Shown here one piece after another: positions 7,253 to 16,448 of a stretch of 64,000 nt of DNA (position 1 is the stretch's first letter; each line of letters begins with the position of its first letter). Both the position numbers and the translations under genes were made by a program. This stretch comes from Arthrobacter sp. C9C5 (GTDB lineage Bacteria; Actinomycetota; Actinomycetes; Actinomycetales; Micrococcaceae), in NCBI RefSeq assembly GCF_013359735.1, contig NZ_JABFMX010000018.1:1-64000 (forward strand), read 5' to 3'. The notes beneath the pieces are model-generated. The model did no database searches. It worked only from the letters and a program-made list of their open reading frames with translations, and was not told the origin of the DNA.

Positions 7253-8572
7253 TTAGCGCAGGCCGAGTTCCTTGGTGGGAACCTTGAAGGTTTCCTTGGC
7301 GGTCAGCGCGGAGATGGCGGCAATGGCGCAGATGATCCCGGTGAAGATGGTGATCTGAACCCAGCCGCCGGGCTTGATGCCACCCATGGCCGCCACGATT
7401 GCCGGGGCGAAACCGGCCATCAGGAAGCCGAGCTGGGTGCCGATCGCCAGGCCGGAGAAGCGGACCCTGGTGCTGAACATTTCGGCGTAGAAGGACGGCC
7501 AGACGGCGTTGGATGCCGCGTAGCCGAAGGAGAAGAAGCCGATCGCGGCCAGGAACATCAGCGGGACGCTGCCGGATTCGAGGCTGAGCAGGAACACCGG
7601 AGTCAGCAGCGCGCTGGAGAGCGCGCCGTAGATGAAGACCGGCTTGCGGCCGATCCGGTCGGCCAGCTTGCCGAAGAGCGGCTGGGTCCCGAGGGCCACG
7701 AAGTTGGCGCCCACGACCAGCCACAGCGTGACGGTGCCGTCCACGTTGGCGACGTTCTTCGCGTAGCTGATGGCCAGTGTGCCGAACACGGTGGAGACAG
7801 CGGCAATGAAGGCGCAGGCGACGACGCGCAGCACGTCGCGCCAGTGGTGCTTGAGCAGGTCGGCGACCGGGAGCTTGGAGATCTGGGCGCTCTTCTGGGC
7901 CTCCTCGAAGGCCGGCGGCTCGTGCAGGGTGCGGCGGATGAAGAACGCGACCACGACGACGACGGCGCTGAGCCAGAACGGGATGCGCCAGCCGATGCCG
8001 TACTTGACCTCATCCGGCAGGGCAAGGACGGGGATGAAGACGAGGGCAGCAAGGATCTGGCCGCCCTGGGTGCCGGTCAGGGTCCAGGAGGTGAAGAACG
8101 AACGGCGGTTGTCCGGCGCGTGCTCCAGGGTCATGGAGGAGGCGCCAGCCTGCTCACCGGCGGCGGAGAGGCCCTGGCAGAGCCGGGCAATCACCAGCAG
8201 CACGGGGGCCCACCAGCCGACGGTCTTGAAGTCCGGCAGGCAGCCGATCACAAAGGTGGAGGCGCCCATCAGCAGCAGCGTGAACATCAGGACCTTCCGG
8301 CGGCCCACCCGGTCACCGAAGTGGCCCAGGATGACGGCGCCGACGGGACGGGCCACATAGGCGAAGCCGAAAGTCGCAAAGGACATGATCGCGGCGTTGG
8401 CGTCCGCGTCCGGGAAGAAGACCTTCGGAAAGATCAGCGCGGCGGCGGAACCGAAAATGAAGAAGTCGTAGTACTCGACGGCGCTGCCCAGGAAGCTGGC
8501 GAGGGCCGCCTTCTTTGGTGTCCCGGCCGGTGCGGCAGTGCCCGGCGTCGTAGACGGGAGTGTCTGGCTCAT
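7253..8572 (-). CDS. MHS-family MFS transporter, probable shikimate/aromatic acid uptake
   Basis: A 439-residue, 12-helix proton-coupled symporter of the metabolite:H+ symporter (ShiA/ProP/KgtP) family. It shows the N-terminal SAVEYYDFFIFG helix and the loop motifs GHFGDRVGRRK and FGKLADRIGRKP in the two halves. Its start is the ATG at 8570-8572; the upstream extension is not membrane-like. It is divergent from an IclR regulator and beside dehydrogenase and dehydratase genes for shikimate, so shikimate or a related hydroaromatic acid is the most likely cargo. Substrate is inferred from context. Confidence 0.88.
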   Translation of the reverse strand: MSQTLPSTTPGTAAPAGTPKKAALASFLGSAVEYYDFFIFGSAAALIFPKVFFPDADANAAIMSFATFGFAYVARPVGAVILGHFGDRVGRRKVLMFTLLLMGASTFVIGCLPDFKTVGWWAPVLLVIARLCQGLSAAGEQAGASSMTLEHAPDNRRSFFTSWTLTGTQGGQILAALVFIPVLALPDEVKYGIGWRIPFWLSAVVVVVAFFIRRTLHEPPAFEEAQKSAQISKLPVADLLKHHWRDVLRVVACAFIAAVSTVFGTLAISYAKNVANVDGTVTLWLVVGANFVALGTQPLFGKLADRIGRKPVFIYGALSSALLTPVFLLSLESGSVPLMFLAAIGFFSFGYAASNAVWPSFYAEMFSTRVRFSGLAIGTQLGFLMAGFAPAIVAAMGGIKPGGWVQITIFTGIICAIAAISALTAKETFKVPTKELGLR

Positions 8573-8798
8573 GGTGTTCCTTTGATGTGACGACGTTGTC
8601 GCGGATGGATCGGGAGGGTCCTGCCGGCCGGTGGCTTCAAGTGTGCGGCAGCCGGTGGACCGAGGAAAGACCCGGACTAGTAGCCACATGGTGGGAGCTA
8701 CTTGTGCGATGTAGCAAGCATGGCTGTGAGCGCGGTCACTTGTCAAGAAAAATAATCACCATCTAGCAATAGCTCTCACTATGTGAGAACATCGGAAC
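8573..8798. promoter_or_regulatory. Divergent control region, transporter / IclR
   Basis: This 226-base region separates the transporter and IclR genes. It holds the perfect palindrome TCTCACTATGTGAGA at 8774-8788, ten bases before the IclR start, and three alternating GTAGC/GCTAC half-sites (8680-8684, 8697-8701, 8711-8715). The first is a plausible autoregulatory site of the adjacent IclR protein. The AT content rises markedly at 8750-8800, as at a promoter. Confidence 0.5.
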
Positions 8799-9641
8799 AT
8801 GAGTGTGAATCAAGACACAGAGCCGGACCTCGCTGCCGGGGCCACCGCTGACGAGACCGCGAAGCCTGCGCGCCCGGCCAAGGAAGACTCGCGCACAGAT
8901 ATGGTGGGCAAGGCCCTGGGCCTGCTGGTCCTGCTGGGCGATGAACCCCGCGGAGCCAGTGCCGCCGAGCTCTCGCGCCGGGCGGAACTGCCCTTCAGCA
9001 CCACCTACCGGCTGCTCGGTTCGCTGACCCGGGACGGCTTTGTGGATTACGAGCCGGACGGCCGCCGCTACCATCTGGGCTTGCGCGTCTTCCAGCTCGG
9101 CCAGCGGGTCTCCAACCACCACGGCTTCGCCGGCACCGCGCTTCCCATCCTGCGGCGCGTCACCGAGGAGACCGGCGAGGCCACCATCCTTTCGGTGCGG
9201 GACGGAAACCACCACCTCACCGTCAATAAGGTCGACGGCCCGCAGACCTTCCGCGTCACCTCCGATCCGGGCCACCTCGGCGCGCTGCACACCACCTCGG
9301 TGGGCAAGGCGCTGGTCGCGTTTGCCGACGACGCCACCCGGGATCGGCTGGTGGAGGATCTCGAGCTGGAGCCCCTGACGGAACTCTCCATCACGGACCG
9401 GGACGCCTTCCGGGCCGAAATCGAGCTGGTCCGGAAGCGCGGCTACGCCACCATGGACGAGGAAAACGAGCTGGGCATGCGCGCCGTCGCCGTCCCGGTC
9501 TTCAACTCCCAGGGCCACGCCTTCGCCTCGCTGGCCACCGCGGTACCCGTCTTTCGGATGAGCATGGAGGCGCTTGTTGCCCTCGTGCCGCTGCTCCAGT
9601 CCGCCGCTGCCGAGCTCTCGGCCCGGCTTCCCCAGCAGTGA
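8799..9641 (+). CDS. IclR-family regulator of the shikimate/quinate genes
   Basis: A 280-residue regulator: N-terminal winged helix-turn-helix (about 35-95, with ASAAELSRRAELPFSTTYRLLGSL) and C-terminal effector domain with the family pattern TSVGKALVAF and MRAVAVPVFNSQGHAFASLA. A disordered acidic leader of about 30 residues precedes the HTH. It lies between the divergent transporter and the dehydrogenase/dehydratase genes, with palindromes on both sides, so it likely senses a hydroaromatic or protocatechuate-pathway compound. A functional analogue of QsuR (which belongs to another family) or of PcaU-type regulators. Confidence 0.88.
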   Translation: MSVNQDTEPDLAAGATADETAKPARPAKEDSRTDMVGKALGLLVLLGDEPRGASAAELSRRAELPFSTTYRLLGSLTRDGFVDYEPDGRRYHLGLRVFQLGQRVSNHHGFAGTALPILRRVTEETGEATILSVRDGNHHLTVNKVDGPQTFRVTSDPGHLGALHTTSVGKALVAFADDATRDRLVEDLELEPLTELSITDRDAFRAEIELVRKRGYATMDEENELGMRAVAVPVFNSQGHAFASLATAVPVFRMSMEALVALVPLLQSAAAELSARLPQQ

Positions 9642-9650
9642 AGAAATATA

Positions 9651-9667
9651 TGTTCGTAATAAGAACA
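9651..9667 (+). promoter_or_regulatory. Palindrome upstream of the shikimate dehydrogenase gene
   Basis: TGTTC and GAACA flank a 7-base AT-rich centre, in an AT-rich 60-base gap between the IclR and dehydrogenase genes. A further TGTGAAC follows at about 9680. It is a likely operator for the upstream IclR regulator; assignment is by position only. Confidence 0.5.
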
Positions 9668-9767
9668 TCAGTGCAATATGTGAACAACTGCGGTAATGTA
9701 ATCCCTACCACCCGGCCTGCCGCCCGCAGTGCGGCCGCCGAGTGCCGTTGTCAAAGGAGCTAGACGG

Positions 9768-10649
9768 ATGAGCAATCGAGCAGAGTCCTTCCTCGTGGGC
9801 CTCGTAGGCGATGGCGTCACGCCGTCCCTCACGCCCCCCATGCATGAACGCGAAGGCGATGTGCAGGGCCTCCGGTATCTTTACCGCCCCATCGACCTCA
9901 CCGAGCTGGGCCTTCCCGGCCAGGCCGTCGGGGAACTCCTGACCGGCGCCCAGCGGCTCGGCTTCAACGGACTGAACATCACCCACCCGTGCAAGCAGTT
10001 GGTGCTGGAACACCTCGACGAGATCTCGCCGGACGCCCGGCGCCTCGGTGCCGTCAACACCGTGACCATCCGGGACGGCCGCTTCATCGGCCACAACACC
10101 GATTTCTCCGGCTTTGCCTCCGCCCTCGCCTCCGGCCTGCCCGGGGCGAAGCTGGACCGCGTCGTGCAGCTCGGCGCCGGCGGCGCCGGGTCCGCTGTAG
10201 CCTACGCCCTGTTGACCGCCGGTGTCCGGCGGCTGGACCTCGTGGACACCGACGCGGCCCGCTGCGCCGACCGGGCGGCCGAACTGGCCGGGTTCTTCCC
10301 GCACAGCCAAGTCACGGCCCGGACGACGGCGGAGCTTCCCGAGCTCATGCCGCTCGCCGACGGGCTGGTGCACTGCACCCCCGTGGGCATGGCCGCCCAC
10401 CCCGGTGTCCCGCTGGACATGTCCCTGCTGGAGCCCCGGCACTGGGTCGCGGACATCGTCTACCGGCCGATCGAGACCGAACTGGTCCGCGAAGCCCGCG
10501 CCAAGGGCTGCGAGGTGCTCGACGGCGGCCGGATGGCCGTGGGCCAGGCAGCCGACGCATTCCGGATCTTCACCGGCCTCGAAGCGGACGCGGACCGGAT
10601 GCGGGCCCACTTCCTGGAGCTCGTGGCCGCCGAGGAGGTGGCCGCCTGA
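9768..10649 (+). CDS. qsuD: Quinate/shikimate dehydrogenase (NAD-type, QsuD/AroE family)
   Basis: A 293-residue AroE-fold enzyme oxidising shikimate (and possibly quinate) to the 3-dehydro acid. Substrate motifs include SLTPPMHE, GFNGLNITHPCKQ (catalytic Lys) and GHNTDFSGF. The nucleotide site is GAGGAGSA, followed by the strand end LVDTDAARC: an Asp stands where biosynthetic AroE has the NADP-binding NRT motif, so NAD use and a catabolic role are expected. The start is the ATG at 9768 with AAAGGAG ten bases upstream. The stop overlaps the next gene's ATG by one base. Confidence 0.9.
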   Translation: MSNRAESFLVGLVGDGVTPSLTPPMHEREGDVQGLRYLYRPIDLTELGLPGQAVGELLTGAQRLGFNGLNITHPCKQLVLEHLDEISPDARRLGAVNTVTIRDGRFIGHNTDFSGFASALASGLPGAKLDRVVQLGAGGAGSAVAYALLTAGVRRLDLVDTDAARCADRAAELAGFFPHSQVTARTTAELPELMPLADGLVHCTPVGMAAHPGVPLDMSLLEPRHWVADIVYRPIETELVREARAKGCEVLDGGRMAVGQAADAFRIFTGLEADADRMRAHFLELVAAEEVAA

Positions 10650-12601
10650 TGCGCACCGGAATCGCCACCGTCTGCCTCTCCGGCACCCTGAAGGAGAAGA
10701 TGCAGGCCTGTGCCGTCGCCGGGTTCGACGGGATCGAGATCTTCGAGCAGGACCTCGTGACCTCCTCGCTGAGCCCGGAGGAGATCCGGTCGATGGCCGC
10801 GGACCTGGGCCTCAGCCTCGACCTGTACCAGCCGTTCCGCGACTTCGACAGCGTGCCGGAGGAGCTGCTCGCCGCCAACCTGCGCCGGGCAGAGGCCAAG
10901 TTCCGGCTGATGTCCCGGCTGGGCATGGACACCATCCTGGTCTGCTCGAATGTGGCCACCGCCAGCATCGACGACGACGAGCTCCGCGCCGCGCAACTGT
11001 CCCGGCTCGCCTCGCTCGCCGGCGAGCACGGTGTAAAGGTCGCCTACGAGGCCCTGGCATGGGGCAAGTACGTCAACGACTACGAGCACGCCCACCGCCT
11101 GGTGGAACTGGTGAACCACCCGAACCTGGGCACCTGCCTTGACTCCTTCCACATCCTGTCCCGGGACTGGGAGACGGCCCCAATCGAGCGGTTCAACCCG
11201 GCTAAGATCTTTTTCGTCCAGGTGGCGGACGCCCCGAAGCTGTCCATGGACGTGCTGTCCTGGAGCCGGCACTACCGGGTTTTCCCGGGCGAAGGGCAGT
11301 TCGAGCTCGCCAAGTTCATGGGCCATGTGGTCCGCGCCGGCTACTCCGGCCCTGTCTCGCTGGAGGTCTTCAACGACGTCTTCCGGCAGTCCGACGTCGA
11401 ACGCACCGCGGTGGATGCCATGCGATCGCTGATCTGGCTCGAGGAACAAAGCGCACAGTGGCTGGAGGCGCACCCCTCGGCAGCAGAGGCGGCCGAAACG
11501 GCCGCCGGGACCGCTGGCCGCCGTCGTCATCCGATGGAACTGGCCACGCTGCCGCAGGTGTCCGAACCGGCGGGCTTCAACTTCGCCGAGGTGCGGGCCG
11601 CCGACACCGCCGCCCTGGAGACTTTGCTGGGCCAGCTCGGCTTCGCGTTCAACGGCCGGCACCGGACCAAGAATGTGCAATTGTGGACCATGGGCCACGC
11701 GCGCGTGATCATCAACGAGGAAGCCCCCGCCGCGGCGGAGACCGCCATTGCCGCGGTCGGCTTCGACGTCGACTCACCCGTGATCGCGGCCGCCCGGGCG
11801 CAGCAGCTCAAGGCCCCCGCGGTGCCGCGCAAAAGCCAGGCGAACGAGGAAATCTTCCAGGGCTTCGCCGCCCCGGATTCCACCGAAATCTTCCTGTGCC
11901 AGGGCAGCCCGGACGGCACCGCCGCCTGGGTCAACGAGTTCGGCACGCCCGCCGGCCTGCCCGGATCCGACCGCGCCGGAGGCAGGCTCGCCGGGCCGCA
12001 GGCCGTGATCGACCACGTCAACCTCGCCCAGCCGTGGCAGCACTTCGACGAGGCCGTGCTTTTCTACACCAGCGCCCTGGCCCTCGAGCCGCAGCCGTAC
12101 GCCGAAGTGGCCAGCCCCACCGGGCTGGTCCGCTCCCAGGTAATGACCACCCGGGACCGCGGCGTGCGGCTGGTGCTGAACCTGGCCCCGCTGCACCAGC
12201 AGGAGGGCGGCCAGGAGGCAGCGGGGGGCGCGCCCGCGCGAATCGCGCGCCGGACCTACCAGGAACACATCGCCTTTGCGGTGGACGACCTCGTGGCCAC
12301 GGCCCGGGCCGCGCGTGGCCGCGGCCTGGAGTTCCTGCGCATCCCGGCGAACTACTACGAGGACCTGGACGCGCGTTTCGACCTGGACCCCGGGTTCCTC
12401 GCCACACTCCGCGAGCTGAACCTGCTCTACGACCGTGACGCCGACGGCGAATTCCTGCACTTCTACACCGCCACCGTCGGCAGCGTGTTCTTCGAAATGG
12501 TGGAACGCCGCGACTCCTACGACGGCTACGGGGCCCCCAACGCCCCGGTCCGGCATGCCGTCCAGTACGACCACCTGCACCAGCTCAAACTCACCGCCTG
12601 A
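10649..12601 (+). CDS. qsuB: 3-dehydroshikimate dehydratase, QsuB/QuiC1 two-domain type
   Basis: A 650-residue fusion converting 3-dehydroshikimate to protocatechuate. The N-terminal TIM barrel (1 to about 275) keeps the QuiC1 metal ligands Glu134, Asp165, Gln191 and Glu239 and the catalytic His168, at the same residue numbers as I recall for Pseudomonas QuiC1. A linker (about 275-300) leads to a C-terminal half resembling 4-hydroxyphenylpyruvate dioxygenase, with the vicinal-oxygen-chelate ligands in IDHVNL, QEHIAF and FFEMVERR. The role of that half in this family is structural or unknown. Coupled to qsuD by a TGATG overlap and followed 45 bases later by pcaH, it joins the hydroaromatic and protocatechuate pathways. 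Confidence 0.93.
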   Translation: MRTGIATVCLSGTLKEKMQACAVAGFDGIEIFEQDLVTSSLSPEEIRSMAADLGLSLDLYQPFRDFDSVPEELLAANLRRAEAKFRLMSRLGMDTILVCSNVATASIDDDELRAAQLSRLASLAGEHGVKVAYEALAWGKYVNDYEHAHRLVELVNHPNLGTCLDSFHILSRDWETAPIERFNPAKIFFVQVADAPKLSMDVLSWSRHYRVFPGEGQFELAKFMGHVVRAGYSGPVSLEVFNDVFRQSDVERTAVDAMRSLIWLEEQSAQWLEAHPSAAEAAETAAGTAGRRRHPMELATLPQVSEPAGFNFAEVRAADTAALETLLGQLGFAFNGRHRTKNVQLWTMGHARVIINEEAPAAAETAIAAVGFDVDSPVIAAARAQQLKAPAVPRKSQANEEIFQGFAAPDSTEIFLCQGSPDGTAAWVNEFGTPAGLPGSDRAGGRLAGPQAVIDHVNLAQPWQHFDEAVLFYTSALALEPQPYAEVASPTGLVRSQVMTTRDRGVRLVLNLAPLHQQEGGQEAAGGAPARIARRTYQEHIAFAVDDLVATARAARGRGLEFLRIPANYYEDLDARFDLDPGFLATLRELNLLYDRDADGEFLHFYTATVGSVFFEMVERRDSYDGYGAPNAPVRHAVQYDHLHQLKLTA

Positions 12602-12646
12602 CCGTTCCCGGCCAGGTTCGACCCACCCCAACGAAAGGAGGCTGCT

Positions 12647-13552
12647 GTGCCTGAAGAAATCAACCTCGAAATTTTCAACGCGGACCCGATCACCGAAGAC
12701 GTATCCGACGCAGCGCCCGAGGCCACACCGCAGGCCGCAAAGGCTGTTCCGGCCCTGGACACTGCCGCGGAATCACAGCAGATCCTCAGTGACGAGATGA
12801 AGGCACTGGGCGACGCCTACGCGCAGGCCCGCCGGAACGGCGCCGCGGCGGAAACCCAGCCGCGGCTGGACTACCCTCCGTACCGCAGCAGTATCCTCCG
12901 CCACCCGACCAAGAGCCTGCAACACGCGGACCCGGAGACCATTGAGCTGTACTCGCCGGCCTTCGGGCATATGGACGTGCACGCCCTCGAATCCGACCTC
13001 ACCATCCAGCACAACGGCGAACCGATGGGCGAGCGGATCATCGTCTCCGGCCGCGTGCTCGACGGCGACGGCCGGCCGGTGGCGGGCCAGCTGGTGGAGA
13101 TCTGGCAGGCCAACTCCTCCGGCCGCTACATCCACAAGCGTGACCAGCACCCGGCCCCGCTCGACCCGAACTTCACCGGCGTCGGCCGCTGCATCACGGG
13201 CGCGGACGGGTCCTACAGCTTCACCACGATCAAGCCCGGCGCCTACCCGTGGAAGAACCACCTGAACGCCTGGCGGCCGGCCCACATCCACTTCTCGCTC
13301 TTCGGCCAGGAGTTCACGCAGCGGATCGTCACGCAGATGTACTTCCCCGGCGACCCGCTCTTCGCCCTGGACCCGATCTACCAGTCGATCGTGGACCAGG
13401 ACGCGCGGGACCGCCTGGTCGCCAGCTACAACCATGATCAGACCAAGCCGGAGTGGGCGCTGGCCTACAACTGGGACATTGTCCTGACCGGTTCGAAGCG
13501 GACCTGGACCGAGAACGAGGCACTGGGCGCAGAAGGAGACGACCATGAGTAA
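12647..13552 (+). CDS. pcaH: Protocatechuate 3,4-dioxygenase beta subunit
   Basis: Forms with PcaG the non-haem Fe(III) intradiol dioxygenase that opens protocatechuate to 3-carboxy-cis,cis-muconate. The four iron ligands are visible: Tyr161 (GRYIHKRD), Tyr200 (GAYPW), His213 and His215 (RPAHIHF). At 301 residues it carries an N-terminal extension of about 50 acidic, Ala-rich residues relative to the classic ~240-residue beta subunit. The start is GTG at 12647 with a strong AAAGGAGG site. Its 3' end overlaps pcaG by 8 bases. Confidence 0.96.
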   Translation: MPEEINLEIFNADPITEDVSDAAPEATPQAAKAVPALDTAAESQQILSDEMKALGDAYAQARRNGAAAETQPRLDYPPYRSSILRHPTKSLQHADPETIELYSPAFGHMDVHALESDLTIQHNGEPMGERIIVSGRVLDGDGRPVAGQLVEIWQANSSGRYIHKRDQHPAPLDPNFTGVGRCITGADGSYSFTTIKPGAYPWKNHLNAWRPAHIHFSLFGQEFTQRIVTQMYFPGDPLFALDPIYQSIVDQDARDRLVASYNHDQTKPEWALAYNWDIVLTGSKRTWTENEALGAEGDDHE

Positions 13553-14156
13553 ATTGACCCCCACACCCGGCCAGACGGTGGGCCCGTTCTACGGCTACGC
13601 CCTGCCCTACGCGAAGGACCGGGAGCTGCTGGCCCCCGGGTCCGCCGGCTCGATCCGGCTGCAGGGCACCGTGTTCGACGGCGCCGGCCATCCGGTCCCG
13701 GACGCCATCCTGGAGATCTGGCAGGCCGACGCCGAGGGCCAGGTCCCGCAGCGCACCGGCTCCCTGGTCCGCGACGGCTACACCTTCACCGGCTTCGGCC
13801 GCAGCGCCGTCGGCAACACCGGCGTCTTCACCTTCACCACCGTCAACCCGGGCCCCACCGCGCCCGGCGCCGCGCCGTTCATCTCCGTGGTGCTGTTCGC
13901 CCGCGGCCTGATGAACCGGCTCTTCACCCGCGTCTACCTGCCGGAGAACGAGGAGGCCCTCGCCGCGGACCCGCTGCTGTCCTCCCTGGAGCCGGAACGC
14001 CGCCGGACCCTGATCGCCCGGCGCGATCCCGACGGCGGCCTCAGCTGGGACATCCGGCTGCAGGGCGACGGCGAGACGGTGTTCCTCGATTTTGAAGGCA
14101 CCGGAGCTGAAGGCAGTGGCATCGAGGATGCCGGCGTTCAGGACGCCTCGCAGTGA
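13545..14156 (+). CDS. pcaG: Protocatechuate 3,4-dioxygenase alpha subunit
   Basis: A 203-residue partner of PcaH. It has the TPGQTVGPFYGYALPY N-terminus typical of alpha subunits and the dioxygenase core (AILEIWQADAEG), but lacks the RPAHIHF iron-ligand pair, here APFISVVLF, as in other catalytically silent alpha chains. It overlaps pcaH by 8 bases and pcaB by 4, so translation of all three is probably coupled. Confidence 0.95.
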   Translation: MSKLTPTPGQTVGPFYGYALPYAKDRELLAPGSAGSIRLQGTVFDGAGHPVPDAILEIWQADAEGQVPQRTGSLVRDGYTFTGFGRSAVGNTGVFTFTTVNPGPTAPGAAPFISVVLFARGLMNRLFTRVYLPENEEALAADPLLSSLEPERRRTLIARRDPDGGLSWDIRLQGDGETVFLDFEGTGAEGSGIEDAGVQDASQ

Positions 14157-15637
14157 CGATTCCCAACGGTGACGCCGCTGCCGGCCGGGACGGCGATTTC
14201 GGCCTGCTAAGCCCGGTGTCGGCGTCGCCCCGGGTGGCGGCGCTGACCGGGGACCGGGCGGTGCTCGCCGCCATCCTTCGGGTCGAAGCCGGCTGGGCCG
14301 CGGTCCTTGAGGAAGCGTCCCTGGCCCCGGCCGGGTCCGCCGCCCTCGTGGCGGAGGCCGCCGGCGTCGAACGCTACGACATCGCTTCAATCGCCGTCCG
14401 CGCCCAGGGCGGCGCCAATCCGGTGATCCCGCTGCTCGCCGACCTCCGCAAGCAGGTCACGGCCCTCGACTCGGCCGGCATCGGCGCCGGACGCGCCGTG
14501 CACGCCTCGCTGACCAGCCAGGACGTGCTCGACTCTGCCCTGATGCTGCTGGCGGCCGGAGCCGTGGGGGAACTGCTCACCGACGTCAAGAGGACGACGG
14601 CGGCCCTCGCCGCCCTCGCGGAGCGGCACCAGCAGACGCTGTGCGTGGGCCGGAGCCTGACCCAGCACTCGCTGCCGTTCAGTTTCGGGCTCAAGGCCGC
14701 GCAGTGGTTCCACGGGCTCGCCGCTGCCGCACGCCGGCTAGAGGCACTGGAGTTGCCGGTGCAGACCGGGGGAGCCGCCGGAACCCTGGCGGCCGGCACC
14801 GTGCTGACCGAAGGATCGGCCCTCGCGCCGCTCGACCTGGCCGACCGCCTGGCCGCCCGGCTGGGACTGGCCGCGGCCCCGGCACCCTGGCACACCAACC
14901 GGCTCGCGGTCACCGCGCTCGGCGACGCCCTGGCCGCCGTGACGGACGCCGCGGGCAAAATCGCCGCCGACGTGCTCTTCCTGAGCCGCCCGGAGGTGGC
15001 CGAACTCGCCGAGCCGCGGGCCGCTGGCCGGGGAGGCTCCTCGGCCATGCCGCAGAAGCAGAACCCGGTACTGTCCGTGCTGGTCCGCAGCGCCGCGCTG
15101 CAGGCACCGGCGCTGGCGGCCCAGCTGCACCTCGCCGCGGCCAATTTCAACGACGAGCGCGCCGACGGCGCCTGGCACAGTGAGTGGCCAGCGCTGCGCT
15201 CCCTGCTCCGGCTGGCCCTGGGCGCCGCCGGACAGCTCCGCGAGCTGGCCGAGGGCCTGCAGGTCTTCCCGTCGGCGATGCGGCGGAACCTGGACCTCTC
15301 CGGCCCGCTGCTGCTCTCCGAGGCGGTGAGCGCCGCAGTCGGCCCGCTGCTGGGAGCGGACGGCCCACGCCGGCTCCAGGACGTGGTGGACCAGACCCTG
15401 CAGGTGCCCGCGGCCGAACAGCCAGGCACCTACCGCAAGCTGCTCCGCGCGGCCGTCCCGGCCGAACTGCTCTCCGACGAGCGGCTTGAGGAGTTGCTGG
15501 ACCCGGCCAACTACCTCGGCCAGGCCGCCGAAATCTCACGGCGCATCCTCGCGGCGTGGCCCGACTTCGCGGCGCCCCTGCTCGAACCGATCGAACTAAA
15601 CACAACGACCGAAGAGAACGGAGCCCACCGTGGCTAG
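14153..15637 (+). CDS. pcaB: 3-carboxy-cis,cis-muconate cycloisomerase
   Basis: A 494-residue fumarase/aspartase-superfamily enzyme that lactonises 3-carboxy-muconate to 4-carboxymuconolactone. The superfamily signature GSSAMPQKQNP is intact, as are SLTSQDVLDSA and the SLTQHSLP region. The start is GTG in a GTGA overlap with pcaG. Somewhat longer than the ~450-residue Pseudomonas enzyme, mainly at the C-terminus. Confidence 0.95.
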   Translation: MTIPNGDAAAGRDGDFGLLSPVSASPRVAALTGDRAVLAAILRVEAGWAAVLEEASLAPAGSAALVAEAAGVERYDIASIAVRAQGGANPVIPLLADLRKQVTALDSAGIGAGRAVHASLTSQDVLDSALMLLAAGAVGELLTDVKRTTAALAALAERHQQTLCVGRSLTQHSLPFSFGLKAAQWFHGLAAAARRLEALELPVQTGGAAGTLAAGTVLTEGSALAPLDLADRLAARLGLAAAPAPWHTNRLAVTALGDALAAVTDAAGKIAADVLFLSRPEVAELAEPRAAGRGGSSAMPQKQNPVLSVLVRSAALQAPALAAQLHLAAANFNDERADGAWHSEWPALRSLLRLALGAAGQLRELAEGLQVFPSAMRRNLDLSGPLLLSEAVSAAVGPLLGADGPRRLQDVVDQTLQVPAAEQPGTYRKLLRAAVPAELLSDERLEELLDPANYLGQAAEISRRILAAWPDFAAPLLEPIELNTTTEENGAHRG

Positions 15638-16448
15638 ACCAACCGTCAAGGCCGTATTGCTCTCGCCCGTGCGCGAGCTCGGCGACAAGCCCCTCCTCGT
15701 GGTGGGCCCGTCGCTGGGCACATCCACGCTGCTCTGGAGCCAGGCCGGCGCACTGCTCGGCAACGACGTCGACGTCGTCGCCTGGGACCTGCCCGGCCAC
15801 GGCGTCTCGCCGGCCGCGGCCGAATCCTTTACCGTCGCCGAACTGGCCGACGCCGTCGTGGAACTGGTTGATTCGATCGCGCCCGGCGCGCGGTTCCACT
15901 ACGCCGGAGTCTCCCTCGGTGGAGCCACCGGCCTGCAGCTGGGCATCAAGCACGGCGAACGGCTCAAGAGCCTGTCCGTGCAGTGCAGCGGCGCGAAGAT
16001 CGGCACCCCGGAAGGCTGGCTGGAACGGGCCGAAACCGTCCGCAACCAGGGCACCGGTGTGATGATCGAGGGCTCCGCCCAGCGGTGGTTCGCGCAGGGC
16101 TTCATGGAGCGTCAGCCCGAGCTCAGCAGCCGCCTGCTGCACACCCTGCGGGACGCGGACCGGTTCAGCTACGCCTTCTGCTGCGAGGCCCTCGCCGGCT
16201 TCGACGTGCGGGATGAACTCTGCAGCCTCCGGGTCCCCACCCAGGCCCTGGCCGGCGCCGAGGACACCGTCGCCCCGCCGTCGTTCGCCGAGGAGATCGC
16301 CGCCGGCATCACCGCCGGCGGGGGCACGGCCAGCGCCGCGACGCTGGAGGGCGTATCCCACCTGGCACCCTTCGAGGCCCCGGGGCACGTGGCCGAACTG
16401 CTGCGCAGCCTGATCAGCTGGACCGAATCCCGCGGAGCCGCAAAGTGA
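15630..16448 (+). CDS. pcaD: 3-oxoadipate enol-lactone hydrolase
   Basis: A 272-residue alpha/beta-hydrolase that opens 3-oxoadipate enol-lactone to 3-oxoadipate. The nucleophile is Ser in GVSLGG; the acid Asp is near LAGAEDTV and the His in VSHLAPFE. Starts at GTG 15630, overlapping pcaB by 8 bases. In many actinobacteria pcaD and pcaC are fused as pcaL; here they are separate genes joined by a GTGA overlap. Confidence 0.94.
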   Translation: MARPTVKAVLLSPVRELGDKPLLVVGPSLGTSTLLWSQAGALLGNDVDVVAWDLPGHGVSPAAAESFTVAELADAVVELVDSIAPGARFHYAGVSLGGATGLQLGIKHGERLKSLSVQCSGAKIGTPEGWLERAETVRNQGTGVMIEGSAQRWFAQGFMERQPELSSRLLHTLRDADRFSYAFCCEALAGFDVRDELCSLRVPTQALAGAEDTVAPPSFAEEIAAGITAGGGTASAATLEGVSHLAPFEAPGHVAELLRSLISWTESRGAAK

